A stretch of DNA of 64,000 nt, from contig NZ_WUQJ01000005.1 of the NCBI RefSeq assembly GCF_011074955.1, forward strand, positions 78,302 to 142,301, given 5' to 3'. This DNA comes from Marinobacter caseinilyticus (GTDB lineage: Bacteria > Pseudomonadota > Gammaproteobacteria > Pseudomonadales > Oleiphilaceae). This document shows, one piece after another, positions 36,038 to 45,130 of the stretch; position 1 is the stretch's first letter, and each line of letters opens with the position of its first letter. The position numbers were made by a program, and so were the translations under genes. Below the pieces are notes generated by a model that saw only the letters and a list, made by a program, of their open reading frames with translations, was not told where the DNA came from and did no database searches.

Positions 36038-37066
36038 ATGACCATCGACCGTGAACGCCTGGCGGCCCTTGCCGCCGCACCCCATTTTCACCGGGGCCGA
36101 TATCACAATCTGGAGCGCGTACCCCACCACGGTCTGGGAGATTTCCTGCGCTGGCAACTGGCCCCCGGCCGGCGTTTCCCGCCGGGTAAGCGCTACAAGC
36201 TGCTACGGCCAGATGCCCACCTGCTGACGAACCCGCCAGAGGCGCCACAGCTCACCTGGCTGGGTCATGCGTCGTTTTTGTTCCAGTATCAGGGCCTGAA
36301 CGTGCTCACCGACCCGGTGTTGTCGGACCGCGCCAGTCCCTTCCAGTTGGTCGGACCCAAGCGGTGCACGCCCCCTGCCCTGACGGTGGCAGAAATGCCG
36401 CCCATCCACCGGGTACTGATTTCCCATAACCACTACGACCATCTCGACGAAGTCACGGTGCGCCAGCTGCACCGTCGTTTTGGGGCCAGCCTGTGCTTCT
36501 GTATTCCCATGGGGCTGCGCCACTGGTTCGAGAAGCGCGGCATCCACAATCTGGTGGAACTGAACTGGTGGCAATCGACGACACTGGCCGCCGGACACGA
36601 AGTGTTCTGCCTGCCGGCCCAGCACTTCAGCGGACGAACCGCCACCGACCGCAACGCCTCGCTCTGGTGTGGCTGGCTCCTGGAAATGGACGGCTTTAGG
36701 TTCTATTTCGGCGGCGATACCGGTTATGGCGAGGTGTTTCGCGACATTGGCGAGCTGTTTGCCCCCATTGACCTGGCGCTGCTCCCCATCGGCGCCTACG
36801 ACCCACGCTGGTTCATGGCCCCGGTGCACGTGGCGCCGGAAGAGGCGGTCAGGATTCACCAGGATATTGGCGCCCGCCAGTCGGTCGCCATGCACTGGGG
36901 CACCTTTGTGCTCACCGATGAACCCATGGACGAGCCACCCCGGCGACTGCGCCACGCGCTGGAAGATCAGGGCGTGAGCGAGTCGGCCTTCCGGGTCATG
37001 CAGCACGGGGAAGTGTGGTCGCCGCCGAGATGGGGCGGCTGTCATCAAAAACAGGATCAAACATAA
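36038..37066 (+). CDS. Metallo-beta-lactamase-fold hydrolase, NAPE-PLD/UlaG-like
   Basis: A 342-residue cytoplasmic protein. LTWLGHASFLFQYQGLNVLT precedes the metal site SHNHYDHLD (His130, His132, Asp134, His135), and FYFGGDTGYG gives the later Asp. The order and length match the NAPE-PLD-like branch of the family, which hydrolyses phosphodiesters or lactones. The C-terminal HWGTFVLTDEPMDEP is a hallmark of this group. It starts 58 bases before the large unknown gene, and both may form one transcript. Confidence 0.9.
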   Translation: MTIDRERLAALAAAPHFHRGRYHNLERVPHHGLGDFLRWQLAPGRRFPPGKRYKLLRPDAHLLTNPPEAPQLTWLGHASFLFQYQGLNVLTDPVLSDRASPFQLVGPKRCTPPALTVAEMPPIHRVLISHNHYDHLDEVTVRQLHRRFGASLCFCIPMGLRHWFEKRGIHNLVELNWWQSTTLAAGHEVFCLPAQHFSGRTATDRNASLWCGWLLEMDGFRFYFGGDTGYGEVFRDIGELFAPIDLALLPIGAYDPRWFMAPVHVAPEEAVRIHQDIGARQSVAMHWGTFVLTDEPMDEPPRRLRHALEDQGVSESAFRVMQHGEVWSPPRWGGCHQKQDQT

Positions 37067-37124
37067 ATCGGCGCCGGCTTTCCGGTCAGGTTGACATAGC
37101 CGGAGCTTAGCTGAAGGATGGAGT

Positions 37125-39122
37125 ATGTCTAAGGCTAATCACGAACCCGAAAATCAGAATCACGACGTGTCAGCAGAGCTCCTGCAGCCACTGGACTCGG
37201 CCATTCACCGCCTTGCTGAGCGCAATGCCATTGAGGGCGTGTCGCCGGTATTCGAAGTGATCGATGCCGTCAGGCCCCTGATGTTCAGCCCCGAAGGCCT
37301 GGAAGCGCTGTACCAGCGCGTGCCCGCCATTGAGTCGGCCGGGTTCTTTGGTGGCAGCGATTGGGACACGCCCCAGACCCTGGTGCCCTCCCTGTCCGCC
37401 CGCACGGTTCGCCACGGTGAACCGGTCGCCACCCTGGTTGAAAGCCTGAGCCAGATCCGCCTGCTGGCGGTGGCCAAAGGCGACTACACCCACGCGTCTA
37501 TCTCGGCAGAACACGCCCATCACCTGCTCGCCCAGGTACTGGCTATGAACCTCGACCTGGTGGTCGGTGATTTGCAGGAGGGCGATCGGTTGCGGCCGGA
37601 CAGACTCGGCTACGCGGTGCAGTGCCTGTACCACTACCTGCTCCGGCATCTGGGCTACGAGAACCTGCTGGAACACTTGGTGGCCGAAGTCTGGCGGATT
37701 CTGGCGCAGCGCCCGGTCCAGGTCGAGGGTGTCAAACAGATGGTGACCCAGATCGCGGTCTGCCTGGAAAAACCGGACGCTTTTAGCGGCAAGAGCGGCG
37801 AGGTTAACGACGACGCGCTGCAACTGATCAACGCCGTGTTCAGCCCCACCGAGGGTTGCCGTGAAGATCCCGGCTTCGAGGTCTATTCCGAGCGCCTGGC
37901 GGAGATGGACGACGCCACCTTGCTGCGCGAAGCCATCGCCTATGCCCAGGCCATGCACCGTACCGGCCTGGTCTCGGCCTACATGCCGGTGTTCATACGC
38001 TACCTGCGTGGCCGCTGGAACGCCCTGATTCCCACGGCGTTGGGGCTCAGTCAAACCGGCGCCGACGCGTTTCACTGCTACCCCGCGCTGATTCACACCC
38101 TGATTGACGAGGCGCTGTTTCCAGAGACCAGCCAGTGTGCCTATGGTCTGGCCATGATGCTCGAACGCGGCATTCTCTATGCACCGCCGGTGGCGCCTTC
38201 CCTGTGGCGCCAGATACGCCTGTCGCTGTGCGATGCGGCGGCCGATAAAATTGTGGCCGTCTTTGGCAACCGCCGCTCCCCCGAAGTCTTCCTCCTTGCC
38301 GACGTGCTCAATGTTCTCGGGCGCCCGCTGGGCGTCGGACAGGGCAACTACCCCACCTGTCAGTCCACCCGTGCCCTGTCCATGTGGGCTTACAACATGC
38401 CGGCCGAACTGCTTCGGATCCTGGCCTGGGCGGCTCGGGACGATGAAATCGTGATGCGCTTCGAGGGCAACAGTATTTCCTCCCGGGAGCTCGGCACCGG
38501 GCTGGCCTCCGAGCCGCCGGTGGATGTGGATGCGGTCTCACTGCTGACCGTGCCGCATCTGGATCGCATCTATTTTGAAATGGGTCGGCGCAGTGTCGGG
38601 CGCGGAGAAGATCCCCACAAATGGGTCAACGCCGAATTTCACGGCGACCATGTCGGCCACGGCTTTCGCATTGCCGTCGATGTGTTCACCGGGGACCTGA
38701 AGGACTTCGAAGGCTTTATCCGGGATTTTTATGCGGCCTATCATCCCTTCTACAATGGCAACATCCCGGTCATCAACCCACAACCGGCCGGCATTGCGGT
38801 GACCGACAGCGCCACGCGCTTTCTTGGCTGGCACGCCATCACCATCCAGCGGCTGGCGCTGGATCCGGACGAGATCATGCGCGTCTACTTTTTTAACCCC
38901 AACAACGACAGCGGGCAAAACTGGGGCCAAGGCATTGTCACCTCCACCCACGGCCATGGCGAGCTCTTTGGTGAAGCCTCCTTACCGGTGGCCGAGTTCG
39001 CCTCCCGGCTGTACGTGTTTCACTATGACCCGCTCGAAAAGGGTGAGGCGGGCGACGCCCCCACCGATGAAGTCAACCGGGCTATGCAACTGGCCCAGAG
39101 CAGCTGGGCCTCGGGGCGCTAG
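37125..39122 (+). CDS. Large unknown protein with papain-like catalytic residues
   Basis: A 665-residue soluble protein without signal peptide, preceded by AAGGATGGAG. The N-terminal 350 residues are helical. The C-terminal third shows the spacing of a cysteine-peptidase fold: GNYPTCQSTRALSMWAYN (Cys412 heading a helix), GWHAITIQRLAL (His570 before a strand) and YFFNPNNDSGQNWGQG (Asn591 or Asp595 in a turn). This is an inference from pattern and no family name was recognised. Another reading is a structural fold without activity. It lies behind the metallo-hydrolase and before pncAB. Confidence 0.6.
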   Translation: MSKANHEPENQNHDVSAELLQPLDSAIHRLAERNAIEGVSPVFEVIDAVRPLMFSPEGLEALYQRVPAIESAGFFGGSDWDTPQTLVPSLSARTVRHGEPVATLVESLSQIRLLAVAKGDYTHASISAEHAHHLLAQVLAMNLDLVVGDLQEGDRLRPDRLGYAVQCLYHYLLRHLGYENLLEHLVAEVWRILAQRPVQVEGVKQMVTQIAVCLEKPDAFSGKSGEVNDDALQLINAVFSPTEGCREDPGFEVYSERLAEMDDATLLREAIAYAQAMHRTGLVSAYMPVFIRYLRGRWNALIPTALGLSQTGADAFHCYPALIHTLIDEALFPETSQCAYGLAMMLERGILYAPPVAPSLWRQIRLSLCDAAADKIVAVFGNRRSPEVFLLADVLNVLGRPLGVGQGNYPTCQSTRALSMWAYNMPAELLRILAWAARDDEIVMRFEGNSISSRELGTGLASEPPVDVDAVSLLTVPHLDRIYFEMGRRSVGRGEDPHKWVNAEFHGDHVGHGFRIAVDVFTGDLKDFEGFIRDFYAAYHPFYNGNIPVINPQPAGIAVTDSATRFLGWHAITIQRLALDPDEIMRVYFFNPNNDSGQNWGQGIVTSTHGHGELFGEASLPVAEFASRLYVFHYDPLEKGEAGDAPTDEVNRAMQLAQSSWASGR

Positions 39123-39449
39123 TAAGCGCCAACCTGCCCAGTTGCCCATCGCCGACGATGGCGGCCACAATGTTAGCCGCGCCTGGTCAGGTACCGGAGT
39201 CTCTTTGCCTGAGGAACGCCGAAGCCTTTCTGAGTTTCGGTGTTTGGGAGCGCTCGACGACCTTCAAAAAAATAATTCTGTCCCGGTTCTCCCGCAAGTT
39301 GCTTACCTCGCCCGCCCTTGTCAGACTGTGATTAAGGTTGTACGTAACGATTCACGTTGCTCGCAACATGGCGCTTTCTGAACCCGGTTCTGAGCGGCCA
39401 CTCTTGAGCGCTTCCTCTCAGCGACCGGTTAAGTGCGAAGGAGGATGCA
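39123..39449. other. 327-bp gap with a REP copy
   Basis: AAAATAATTCTGTCCCGGTTCTCC at 39268-39291 is a REP core copy. AAGGAGGAT before ATG 39450 is the pncA ribosome-binding site. Nothing else was recognised. Confidence 0.65.
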
Positions 39450-40004
39450 ATGCCTGAGAAAACATCCGACGCCCTCATCCTGGTGGATATCCAGAACGAT
39501 TTCTGCAAAGGCGGAGCCCTTGAGGTTCCGGACAGCCAGGCAATATTCCCGGCGGTGAACCGCTACATTGACGACGCCCGGAAGAAACACTGGCTGCTCA
39601 TTGCCTCCCGGGACTGGCATCCCGTTGACCACTGCAGCTTTGAGCACCGTGGCGGCCCCTGGCCGGTGCACTGCGTGCAAGACACCCATGGCGCAGAATT
39701 CCACAAAGACATGCACCTGCCTGAGGATGCCATCCGGGTCAGCAAGGGCGTGGCCTTTGACCGGGACCAGTACTCGGCTTTTGACGGCACAGGCCTTGCC
39801 GGGTATCTGGAAGACCGGGGTGTATCGACGGTGCACGTGGTGGGTCTTGCCCTTGATGTGTGCGTTGAAGCCACCGTCAATGACGCGCTGGCAATTGGTT
39901 TCAGCGTTGAGCTGATGGCAGACGGCACCCGTGCCGTCGACAAGGCCAAGGCATCAGACGTCCTGAACAGGCTGTCAGCCAAGGGGGCGGATGTCGCCTC
40001 ATGA
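39450..40004 (+). CDS. pncA: Nicotinamidase
   Basis: A 184-residue isochorismatase-fold enzyme that deamidates nicotinamide to nicotinate in NAD salvage. The triad is Asp13 (LVDIQNDF), Lys99 (RVSKGVAFD) and Cys138 (GLALDVCVEAT); Asp55 and His57 (SRDWHP) with His74 are metal ligands. AAGGAGGA precedes the ATG. The stop overlaps the next start (ATGA at 40001-40004), so it is coupled to the nicotinate phosphoribosyltransferase, the next enzyme of the pathway. Confidence 0.95.
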   Translation: MPEKTSDALILVDIQNDFCKGGALEVPDSQAIFPAVNRYIDDARKKHWLLIASRDWHPVDHCSFEHRGGPWPVHCVQDTHGAEFHKDMHLPEDAIRVSKGVAFDRDQYSAFDGTGLAGYLEDRGVSTVHVVGLALDVCVEATVNDALAIGFSVELMADGTRAVDKAKASDVLNRLSAKGADVAS

Positions 40005-41371
40005 GCACACTCAACGACAAGCGAACACTGCTACCCCCGCAGGAACCGGCCCTGATGGTCGACCTGTATGAACTGGCCATGGCACAGGCCTACTGGAAAA
40101 CAGACATGAACGAACAGGCCACTTTCAGCCTGTTCTTCAGGAACCTGCCAGACCACCGCAACATCATACTGGCTTGTGGCCAGCAGACCCTCTGTCAGTT
40201 GATCACCGAGCTGCGCTTCACCCGCGAGCAGATCCGAACGCTCGAACGCCTGGGCATGTTCGAGCAGAAGTTCCTGGACTGGCTGGCCAATTTCCGTTTC
40301 TCCGGCGATATCTGGACCCTGCCGGAAGGCACCCCGGTTTTTCCCCAGGAGCCTCTGCTTGAGATGCAGGCGCCGGTGGCCGAAGCGCAGATTCTGGAAA
40401 GCCTTGCCATGAACTACGTGCACCTGGAAACAGTGATCGCCTCCAAGGCGCTGCGCCTGGTGCTGGTTGCCGATGGCAAACCGATCGTGGATTTCGGCAT
40501 GCGCCGCATGCACGGGCTGGATGCAGCCTACCGCGGAACCCGCGCCTACCGCATCGCAGGAATCGCTGGCACCAGCAACGTGCAGGCAGGGGTGGATTTC
40601 GAAATGCCCGTGCGGGGCACCATGGCCCACAGTTTTATCCAGGCCCATGACAACGAAATGGACGCCTTCAAGGCCTACGCCAGCCTTTACCCGGAGACCG
40701 TCCTGCTGGTGGACACCTACGACACGATCGCTGCGGTGAAAAAAATCATCGCATGGCTCAAGGCCAGTCCTAATATCAGCATCGGCGCCATCCGTCTCGA
40801 TTCCGGCGACATGGCCGAGCTAGCCAGAGCATGCCGGAAGCTGTTCGACGCCGCCGGCTACACAAAGATCAGGATACTGGCCAGCAGCGGCCTGGACGAA
40901 TACAGCATACAAAAACTGGTCCGGGACAACGTGCCCATCGATGGCTTTGGGGTGGGCACCGCCATCGGGTCAGCCAAGGACTCGCCGAGTCTCGAGCTGG
41001 CCTACAAACTGACCGAATACGCTGGCAAACCCCGCATGAAAAATTCGCCGGGCAAACAGTCCTGGCCCGCCCCCAAACAGGTGTTCCGCCAGAGCGGCAG
41101 TGACGGCCGCTACACCGGGGACATGCTGGCCGGGCGCAATGAACGCCAGGAAGGGGAACCCCTGTTGATTCCGACCCTGCGCAATGGCGAACTGGTGGAC
41201 AGTGCCATCCGGCCCCTTGCCGATATTTGTGCATACAGCCGGGATGCCGTGGCCAGAATGCCCCATGAGCTTCGCGCCATCGACAGCGATGTCGAGTACC
41301 CGGTGACCATCAGCGACGAACTGAAAACCATCCAGAAGCAGACCCTGGAAGCCATCGTGGCGGCTGAGTGA
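40001..41371 (+). CDS. pncB: Nicotinate phosphoribosyltransferase
   Basis: A 456-residue cytoplasmic enzyme that joins nicotinate and PRPP to nicotinate mononucleotide, using ATP. YELAMAQAYW near the start, DFGMRRMHG, RGTMAHSFIQ with the phosphorylated His210, IRLDSGDMAELA and DGFGVGTAIG are all family landmarks. It is co-transcribed with and overlaps pncA, so both steps of salvage are made together. Confidence 0.96.
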   Translation: MSTLNDKRTLLPPQEPALMVDLYELAMAQAYWKTDMNEQATFSLFFRNLPDHRNIILACGQQTLCQLITELRFTREQIRTLERLGMFEQKFLDWLANFRFSGDIWTLPEGTPVFPQEPLLEMQAPVAEAQILESLAMNYVHLETVIASKALRLVLVADGKPIVDFGMRRMHGLDAAYRGTRAYRIAGIAGTSNVQAGVDFEMPVRGTMAHSFIQAHDNEMDAFKAYASLYPETVLLVDTYDTIAAVKKIIAWLKASPNISIGAIRLDSGDMAELARACRKLFDAAGYTKIRILASSGLDEYSIQKLVRDNVPIDGFGVGTAIGSAKDSPSLELAYKLTEYAGKPRMKNSPGKQSWPAPKQVFRQSGSDGRYTGDMLAGRNERQEGEPLLIPTLRNGELVDSAIRPLADICAYSRDAVARMPHELRAIDSDVEYPVTISDELKTIQKQTLEAIVAAE

Positions 41372-41473
41372 TCGTCGCCAAATAAGGCCGGGGGCAACTC
41401 TGTCCTGAAATAATCGACGTGTGGAGGAGCTTCATACCGAGCCAACCACACGCCAGCAAACCTTCGCCGGATA

Positions 41474-41578
41474 GCCAACCCGACAATAAATCGGTCCCAT
41501 TTTTCTCCTTACGAAACAACGCTCTCAGAGCAAAATGACGAGGCGGAGCAAAACGCAAGACTGACCCAGACCTTTCTC
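41474..41578. repeat. Direct repeat R1, left flank of cassette 2
   Basis: A 105-bp unit containing a REP core (AATAAATCGGTCCCATTTTT), then CTCCTTACGAAACA and a tail with CGCAAGACTGACCCAGACCT. It matches 43200-43305 at roughly 80 percent in the same orientation. The rest of the 321-bp gap after pncB shows no gene. Confidence 0.85.
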
Positions 41579-41692
41579 TCAAGACCTGGAGCCTGCCACT
41601 TTTAATGACTGGCAGTCATAATGCTTGGCGGGTTAAATCCGGGGCAGTCAACATGATATCGAGCTGGTCCGATTGATTGCCTCCACCGGAAA

Positions 41693-42307
41693 CTATTTAT
41701 AAAGGTGCGGGTACTTGGCCCGATCCTCCATATCCCAGCTATAGAGAAGTTCGTTTGCCTGTTTCCGTACAGCCTCCGCTGATACACCTGCGCCTGCATC
41801 GGGCAACTCATCCATCCATATCAATATTTCTTTTCTAACTTTCCCTGCATTTTCAATACAATAAGCCTCACTTCGAACCCAAACAGTGGGACTCATAAGT
41901 GAGGGTGACGAGTAAGACCAGCAAGGCGAATAACCCGACTGTTCCATTTTCGTCGAGATCACGTATCCATAAATCGGGCGACTAATGATTGTAAGCAGTG
42001 AAAAAAACAAACCCACTTTAAGGCAAACATTGAGCCGTTTTTCAGTAGTCCGATTAAGCAGGCGAAGCACTAAAGCAGCTGCCAGGGCCAGAAAGCAAGG
42101 TAGGCTGATAAGCGCGGGAATATCCCAGCCAGATACCGATATATAGATATTGCCTGTTTGCAGACGTTCAAAGTGTTCAAGTAGAGCACTTCCCATAAGT
42201 GCGACAATAATATAATTGACGGATAACAGTGCACTTATATAAAAGACTGTCTTAAGCTTGAAAAAATTGCCAGAATCGGTTTCCACTTGATCGTCCAATG
42301 CGTGCAT
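41693..42307 (-). CDS. DUF1240-like membrane protein, putative immunity
   Basis: A 204-residue protein with three or four hydrophobic helices (about 20-45, 62-87, 93-117). After the last helix comes the pattern GYVISTKMEQSGYSPC, then SPTVWVRSEAYC, which fits the conserved Cys-containing end of DUF1240 proteins. Those are often found beside antibacterial effectors. Its start ATG overlaps the stop of the upstream frame (TAATG), so the two are coupled. The DNA is more AT-rich than its neighbours. It probably protects against the partner; this is an inference. Confidence 0.6.
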   Translation of the reverse strand: MHALDDQVETDSGNFFKLKTVFYISALLSVNYIIVALMGSALLEHFERLQTGNIYISVSGWDIPALISLPCFLALAAALVLRLLNRTTEKRLNVCLKVGLFFSLLTIISRPIYGYVISTKMEQSGYSPCWSYSSPSLMSPTVWVRSEAYCIENAGKVRKEILIWMDELPDAGAGVSAEAVRKQANELLYSWDMEDRAKYPHLYK

Positions 42308-43016
42308 TATCGGTAGCCCCTAAAATAAGGACCTCCAAACAGACTATGCATAAAGCCAACGGGATCCTCATCCGCGTAATTCAGGCCTCGCCTCACCTCT
42401 CTTCTTGTTTCCGCAATGGACTCAAGCATTCGCTTTTCTGCATCCTTTAATAAAGATGCCAGCTTGTCCGTTAATTCATAGTGATCACTAACCGCGTTCA
42501 GAGCTGCCGTGATTCCGGCACCCACTACGACGACCAGCGCAATGGGTCCAATAGCTGCCATTGCAGTAGCCCCTACGACTGTTGAAACCACTCCCCACGC
42601 TATAGCCGCTCCAGCTGTTGCTGTTGCGACATCCAAAGAAACACCTGAGACGAAGTTATGCCACGTGGCTCTCTCATTCATTAGCTGATCGAGACCATGA
42701 AAACCAATAGAGAACATAACGGAGACAATAACGCCACCCTTATAGCGCGGCCCGCTCCTAGTTTTCCAATAGCCATGCTCAGCACTTTCGGATTACTCGC
42801 TAGATAGCGTGTTCCGATGAGTCGATTCCTTAAACCCGGATAGCCTTTTATTATTATGTAACTACGACCGTTATAGGATTTAATGCGGTACTTTGACAGT
42901 GCGCTGCCACCTCTGTTCAGATCGAACGCGAGAACTGCCAAAACTCTAGAGTCAGATACATCCGTGTCTTCCTGGCCTATTCCAAATGCATTTGGTTTTA
43001 TCGCAGACCTATTCAC
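42307..43016 (-). pseudogene. Putative membrane effector, frameshifted
   Basis: From GTG 43016 the frame reads NAFGIGQEDTDVSDSRVLAV, YRIKSYNGRSYIIIKGYPGL and LIGTRYLASNPKVLSMAIGK, and it ends at 42681. The continuation is in the second frame: GGVIVSVMFSIGFHGLDQLM, WHNFVSGVSLDVATATAGAA and the helix VVGATAMAAIGPIALVVVVG. One lost base near 42745 (AAGGGTGGC) would join them into about 236 residues with two to three membrane helices. Similar proteins occur near polymorphic toxin genes, from memory. It may be an effector, with the next gene as immunity. Confidence 0.55.
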
Positions 43017-43080
43017 TCATTCCAACCGGAACTCTAATTGAACACCACTCCAAGGCCGGGCCGATCGATTTAAATCGTTC

Positions 43081-43112
43081 TGACCCCTCTCGTTTACTGA
43101 CCCCTCTCGTTT
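43081..43112. repeat. Short tandem repeat at the cassette 2 edge
   Basis: TGACCCCTCTCGTTT occurs at 43081-43095 and 43098-43112, a 17-bp period, between the effector start and repeat R2. The TGACCCC core resembles the GGGTCAG repeat family. Confidence 0.7.
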
Positions 43113-43199
43113 TAAGGGGAAAACTCGACGCAATAATGGTGGCCTGGAAGGTAACAAACGCGTCCTTGCGCTAACCGACGTTGGGGTATTTCTAACCCG

Positions 43200-43305
43200 G
43201 CCAACCAGACAATAAACCGGTCCCGATTTTCCTCCTTACGAAACAGCGCCGTCTAATCAAAATGGCAAGCCGGAGCCAAAGCGCAAGCCTGCCCCTGGCC
43301 TCTGC
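43200..43305. repeat. Direct repeat R2, right flank of cassette 2
   Basis: It starts GCCAACCAGACAATAAACCG, runs through TCCCGATTTTCCTCCTTACG and ends GCGCAAGCCTGCCCCTGGCC. It is a copy of R1 (41474-41578) in the same orientation. The gap from 43306 to 43551 shows no further gene. Confidence 0.85.
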
Positions 43306-43551
43306 TTCGCAGATTATTGGCGCTGGGCGTCAGGACGGTGTAGCTTATTAATTGAACACAATGCGTCGGTCAGCCCCGACTACCTTCGGGACGCTACCGC
43401 ATTGGCAGGAGGCCCCAATGATTCGACGCATCAGACAAAGCAGCCCTGACAGCGGATTCTTTTGGTTTGCCCCCGGGGTTGGTTGCCGGACAACCCCCGG
43501 CTGGGAGGACGTGATAGCCACCAGGGCGCAGACTTCTATCGGTTCATGCTC

Positions 43552-44847
43552 ATGAGCACGAACACGGGCCTCGACCTGGTTATCGTGGGCGGGGGCATTG
43601 GCGGCGTCATCTGTCTGAAGTATGCCAAAGACGCCGGGCTGAATGCGGTGCTACTGGAGCGCTGTGAGCGCATCGGGGGCCTGTGGCGCGATCTTCCTTC
43701 CTGGCAGGACATCCAGTTCCGCAGGGAGGATTGGACGCTCGGCAATCTGCCGCTCTCCGGGGAGGACCAGCCCAACATCCTGGGCAACATCGACGCCTGG
43801 GTCGAGCGCTTTGAACTCTCCCCCTATATCCGCCTTAACGCGCCAGTGACACGTGCGCGACCGTGCGAAAACGGCTGGCGCCTGACCACAGAGACCGCCA
43901 CGTATGAAGCCAAGTGGCTCATCGCCGCCACCGGTGGGCACAACCGCCCTATCGTTCCGCAGGTCGATCGGGACGATTCCTCGATCACTGAATATCATTC
44001 CTCCGCCTTGCGCGATCCCGAGGACTTGCGAGACAAGCGCGTCACCGTAGTGGGGGGCGGTGCTTCCGCATACGACCTGCTGGACCTCTGTTTCGCCCAC
44101 GGCGCGCGCAGTGTCACGTGGGTCTATCGTTCCACCAAGTGGATGCGGCCGACACGCCGAACCAAACACCTGGGAATCGACATGCGGATCCTGGCAAAGT
44201 ATCAAATGCTCTGCCTGCCGGCCGGCATGGTCCACCGACTGGCCAACAAAGACCTGCGGGCGAGGTACACGAAAGCGGGGATCGAGGAGATCATGCCGAA
44301 AGGCGATTTCGACATCCGTCGCGACCAGCTCATCCCGGGCCGACCGGGTATGATCTCAAACTTTGCCCACATCGAGCGCCATTGTGGCGAAGTGCGCTCA
44401 CTCCGCGACAAGACCATCGAACTCTCAACCGGCGAGGAGGTGGAAACCGATCTGCTGCTCTGGGGCACCGGCTATGGTGTTGACTTCGGTTTCCTTGGCC
44501 TCGATGCACTTATTAAGGCCAGAAACCTCAACGACATCAGCAGTCGCTGCTACTCGCGCTTCCTCTCCGCCGACGCGCCCAACCTCTTCCTGCTGGCACC
44601 CGGCGTGCTCGACACCAATACCTCCACGCCATGGGCCTATGCTCATGTGGCCAAGTCCATCATGTCTCATATCGGGGGCAAGCCGGTTTTTGTGAAGCCG
44701 CCGTGTGAGGTATTCACGAATCATTTTGATCTCGTCAAGATGCTGGCGCCGCGGGACCGTGGGAACTACCCCTTTGGCATTTGGTACCTGAGGTACCTCT
44801 GGCTCGCACTGTGCCATCCCTGGAAACGACCACTGCCTATTCCGTGA
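43552..44847 (+). CDS. FAD-dependent monooxygenase, flavin-containing (FMO/BVMO-like)
   Basis: A 431-residue protein. LVIVGGGIGGVICLKYAKDA is the N-terminal FAD site, RVTVVGGGASAYDLL the NADPH site, and LIAATGGHNRPIVPQ lies between them. LLLWGTGYGVDFGFL is the ATG-like strand near the C-terminus. The fold fits flavin-dependent N- or Baeyer-Villiger-type monooxygenases; the substrate is unknown. ATG 43552 is used; ATG 43546 is equally possible, and the open frame reaches 43462 without a ribosome-binding site. It is a single gene next to cassette 2. Confidence 0.85.
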   Translation: MSTNTGLDLVIVGGGIGGVICLKYAKDAGLNAVLLERCERIGGLWRDLPSWQDIQFRREDWTLGNLPLSGEDQPNILGNIDAWVERFELSPYIRLNAPVTRARPCENGWRLTTETATYEAKWLIAATGGHNRPIVPQVDRDDSSITEYHSSALRDPEDLRDKRVTVVGGGASAYDLLDLCFAHGARSVTWVYRSTKWMRPTRRTKHLGIDMRILAKYQMLCLPAGMVHRLANKDLRARYTKAGIEEIMPKGDFDIRRDQLIPGRPGMISNFAHIERHCGEVRSLRDKTIELSTGEEVETDLLLWGTGYGVDFGFLGLDALIKARNLNDISSRCYSRFLSADAPNLFLLAPGVLDTNTSTPWAYAHVAKSIMSHIGGKPVFVKPPCEVFTNHFDLVKMLAPRDRGNYPFGIWYLRYLWLALCHPWKRPLPIP

Positions 44848-44888
44848 CAGGCAGTGCTTGTTTGGGGTGATGCTCCGTTACAAACTGC

Positions 44889-45040
44889 AAACCGGGACAG
44901 ATTTATTTTCCAGGCGGAAAATCACCCCATGCCGGCCAACAACCGGCTACTCGTGTTTCAACGAATGCGGTGGGATTGCAGCCATTGGCTGATCTTCAGG
45001 TTCCCCTTGTTGTCGCACCACAGACCTGTCCCGATTTAGG
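44889..45040. repeat. Inverted pair of REP copies
   Basis: AAACCGGGACAGATTTATTTTC at 44889-44910 is a minus-oriented copy, and ACCTGTCCCGATTTAGG at 45024-45040 is a weathered plus-oriented copy. They face each other about 115 bases apart in the gap after the monooxygenase gene. Confidence 0.75.
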
Positions 45041-45130
45041 ACTTCTGCTCGCTATCACGCCCAAGCCCGAGATACGATACAAAAAATTTGGGCATCGAGC
45101 ATTTCCTTAGGCAAAAGGGTAACTGAAACA

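Noticed and set aside
41693..43016. Type VI secretion locus
   Set aside because: Only an effector/immunity-like pair; no vgrG, hcp, PAAR or structural genes within reach.
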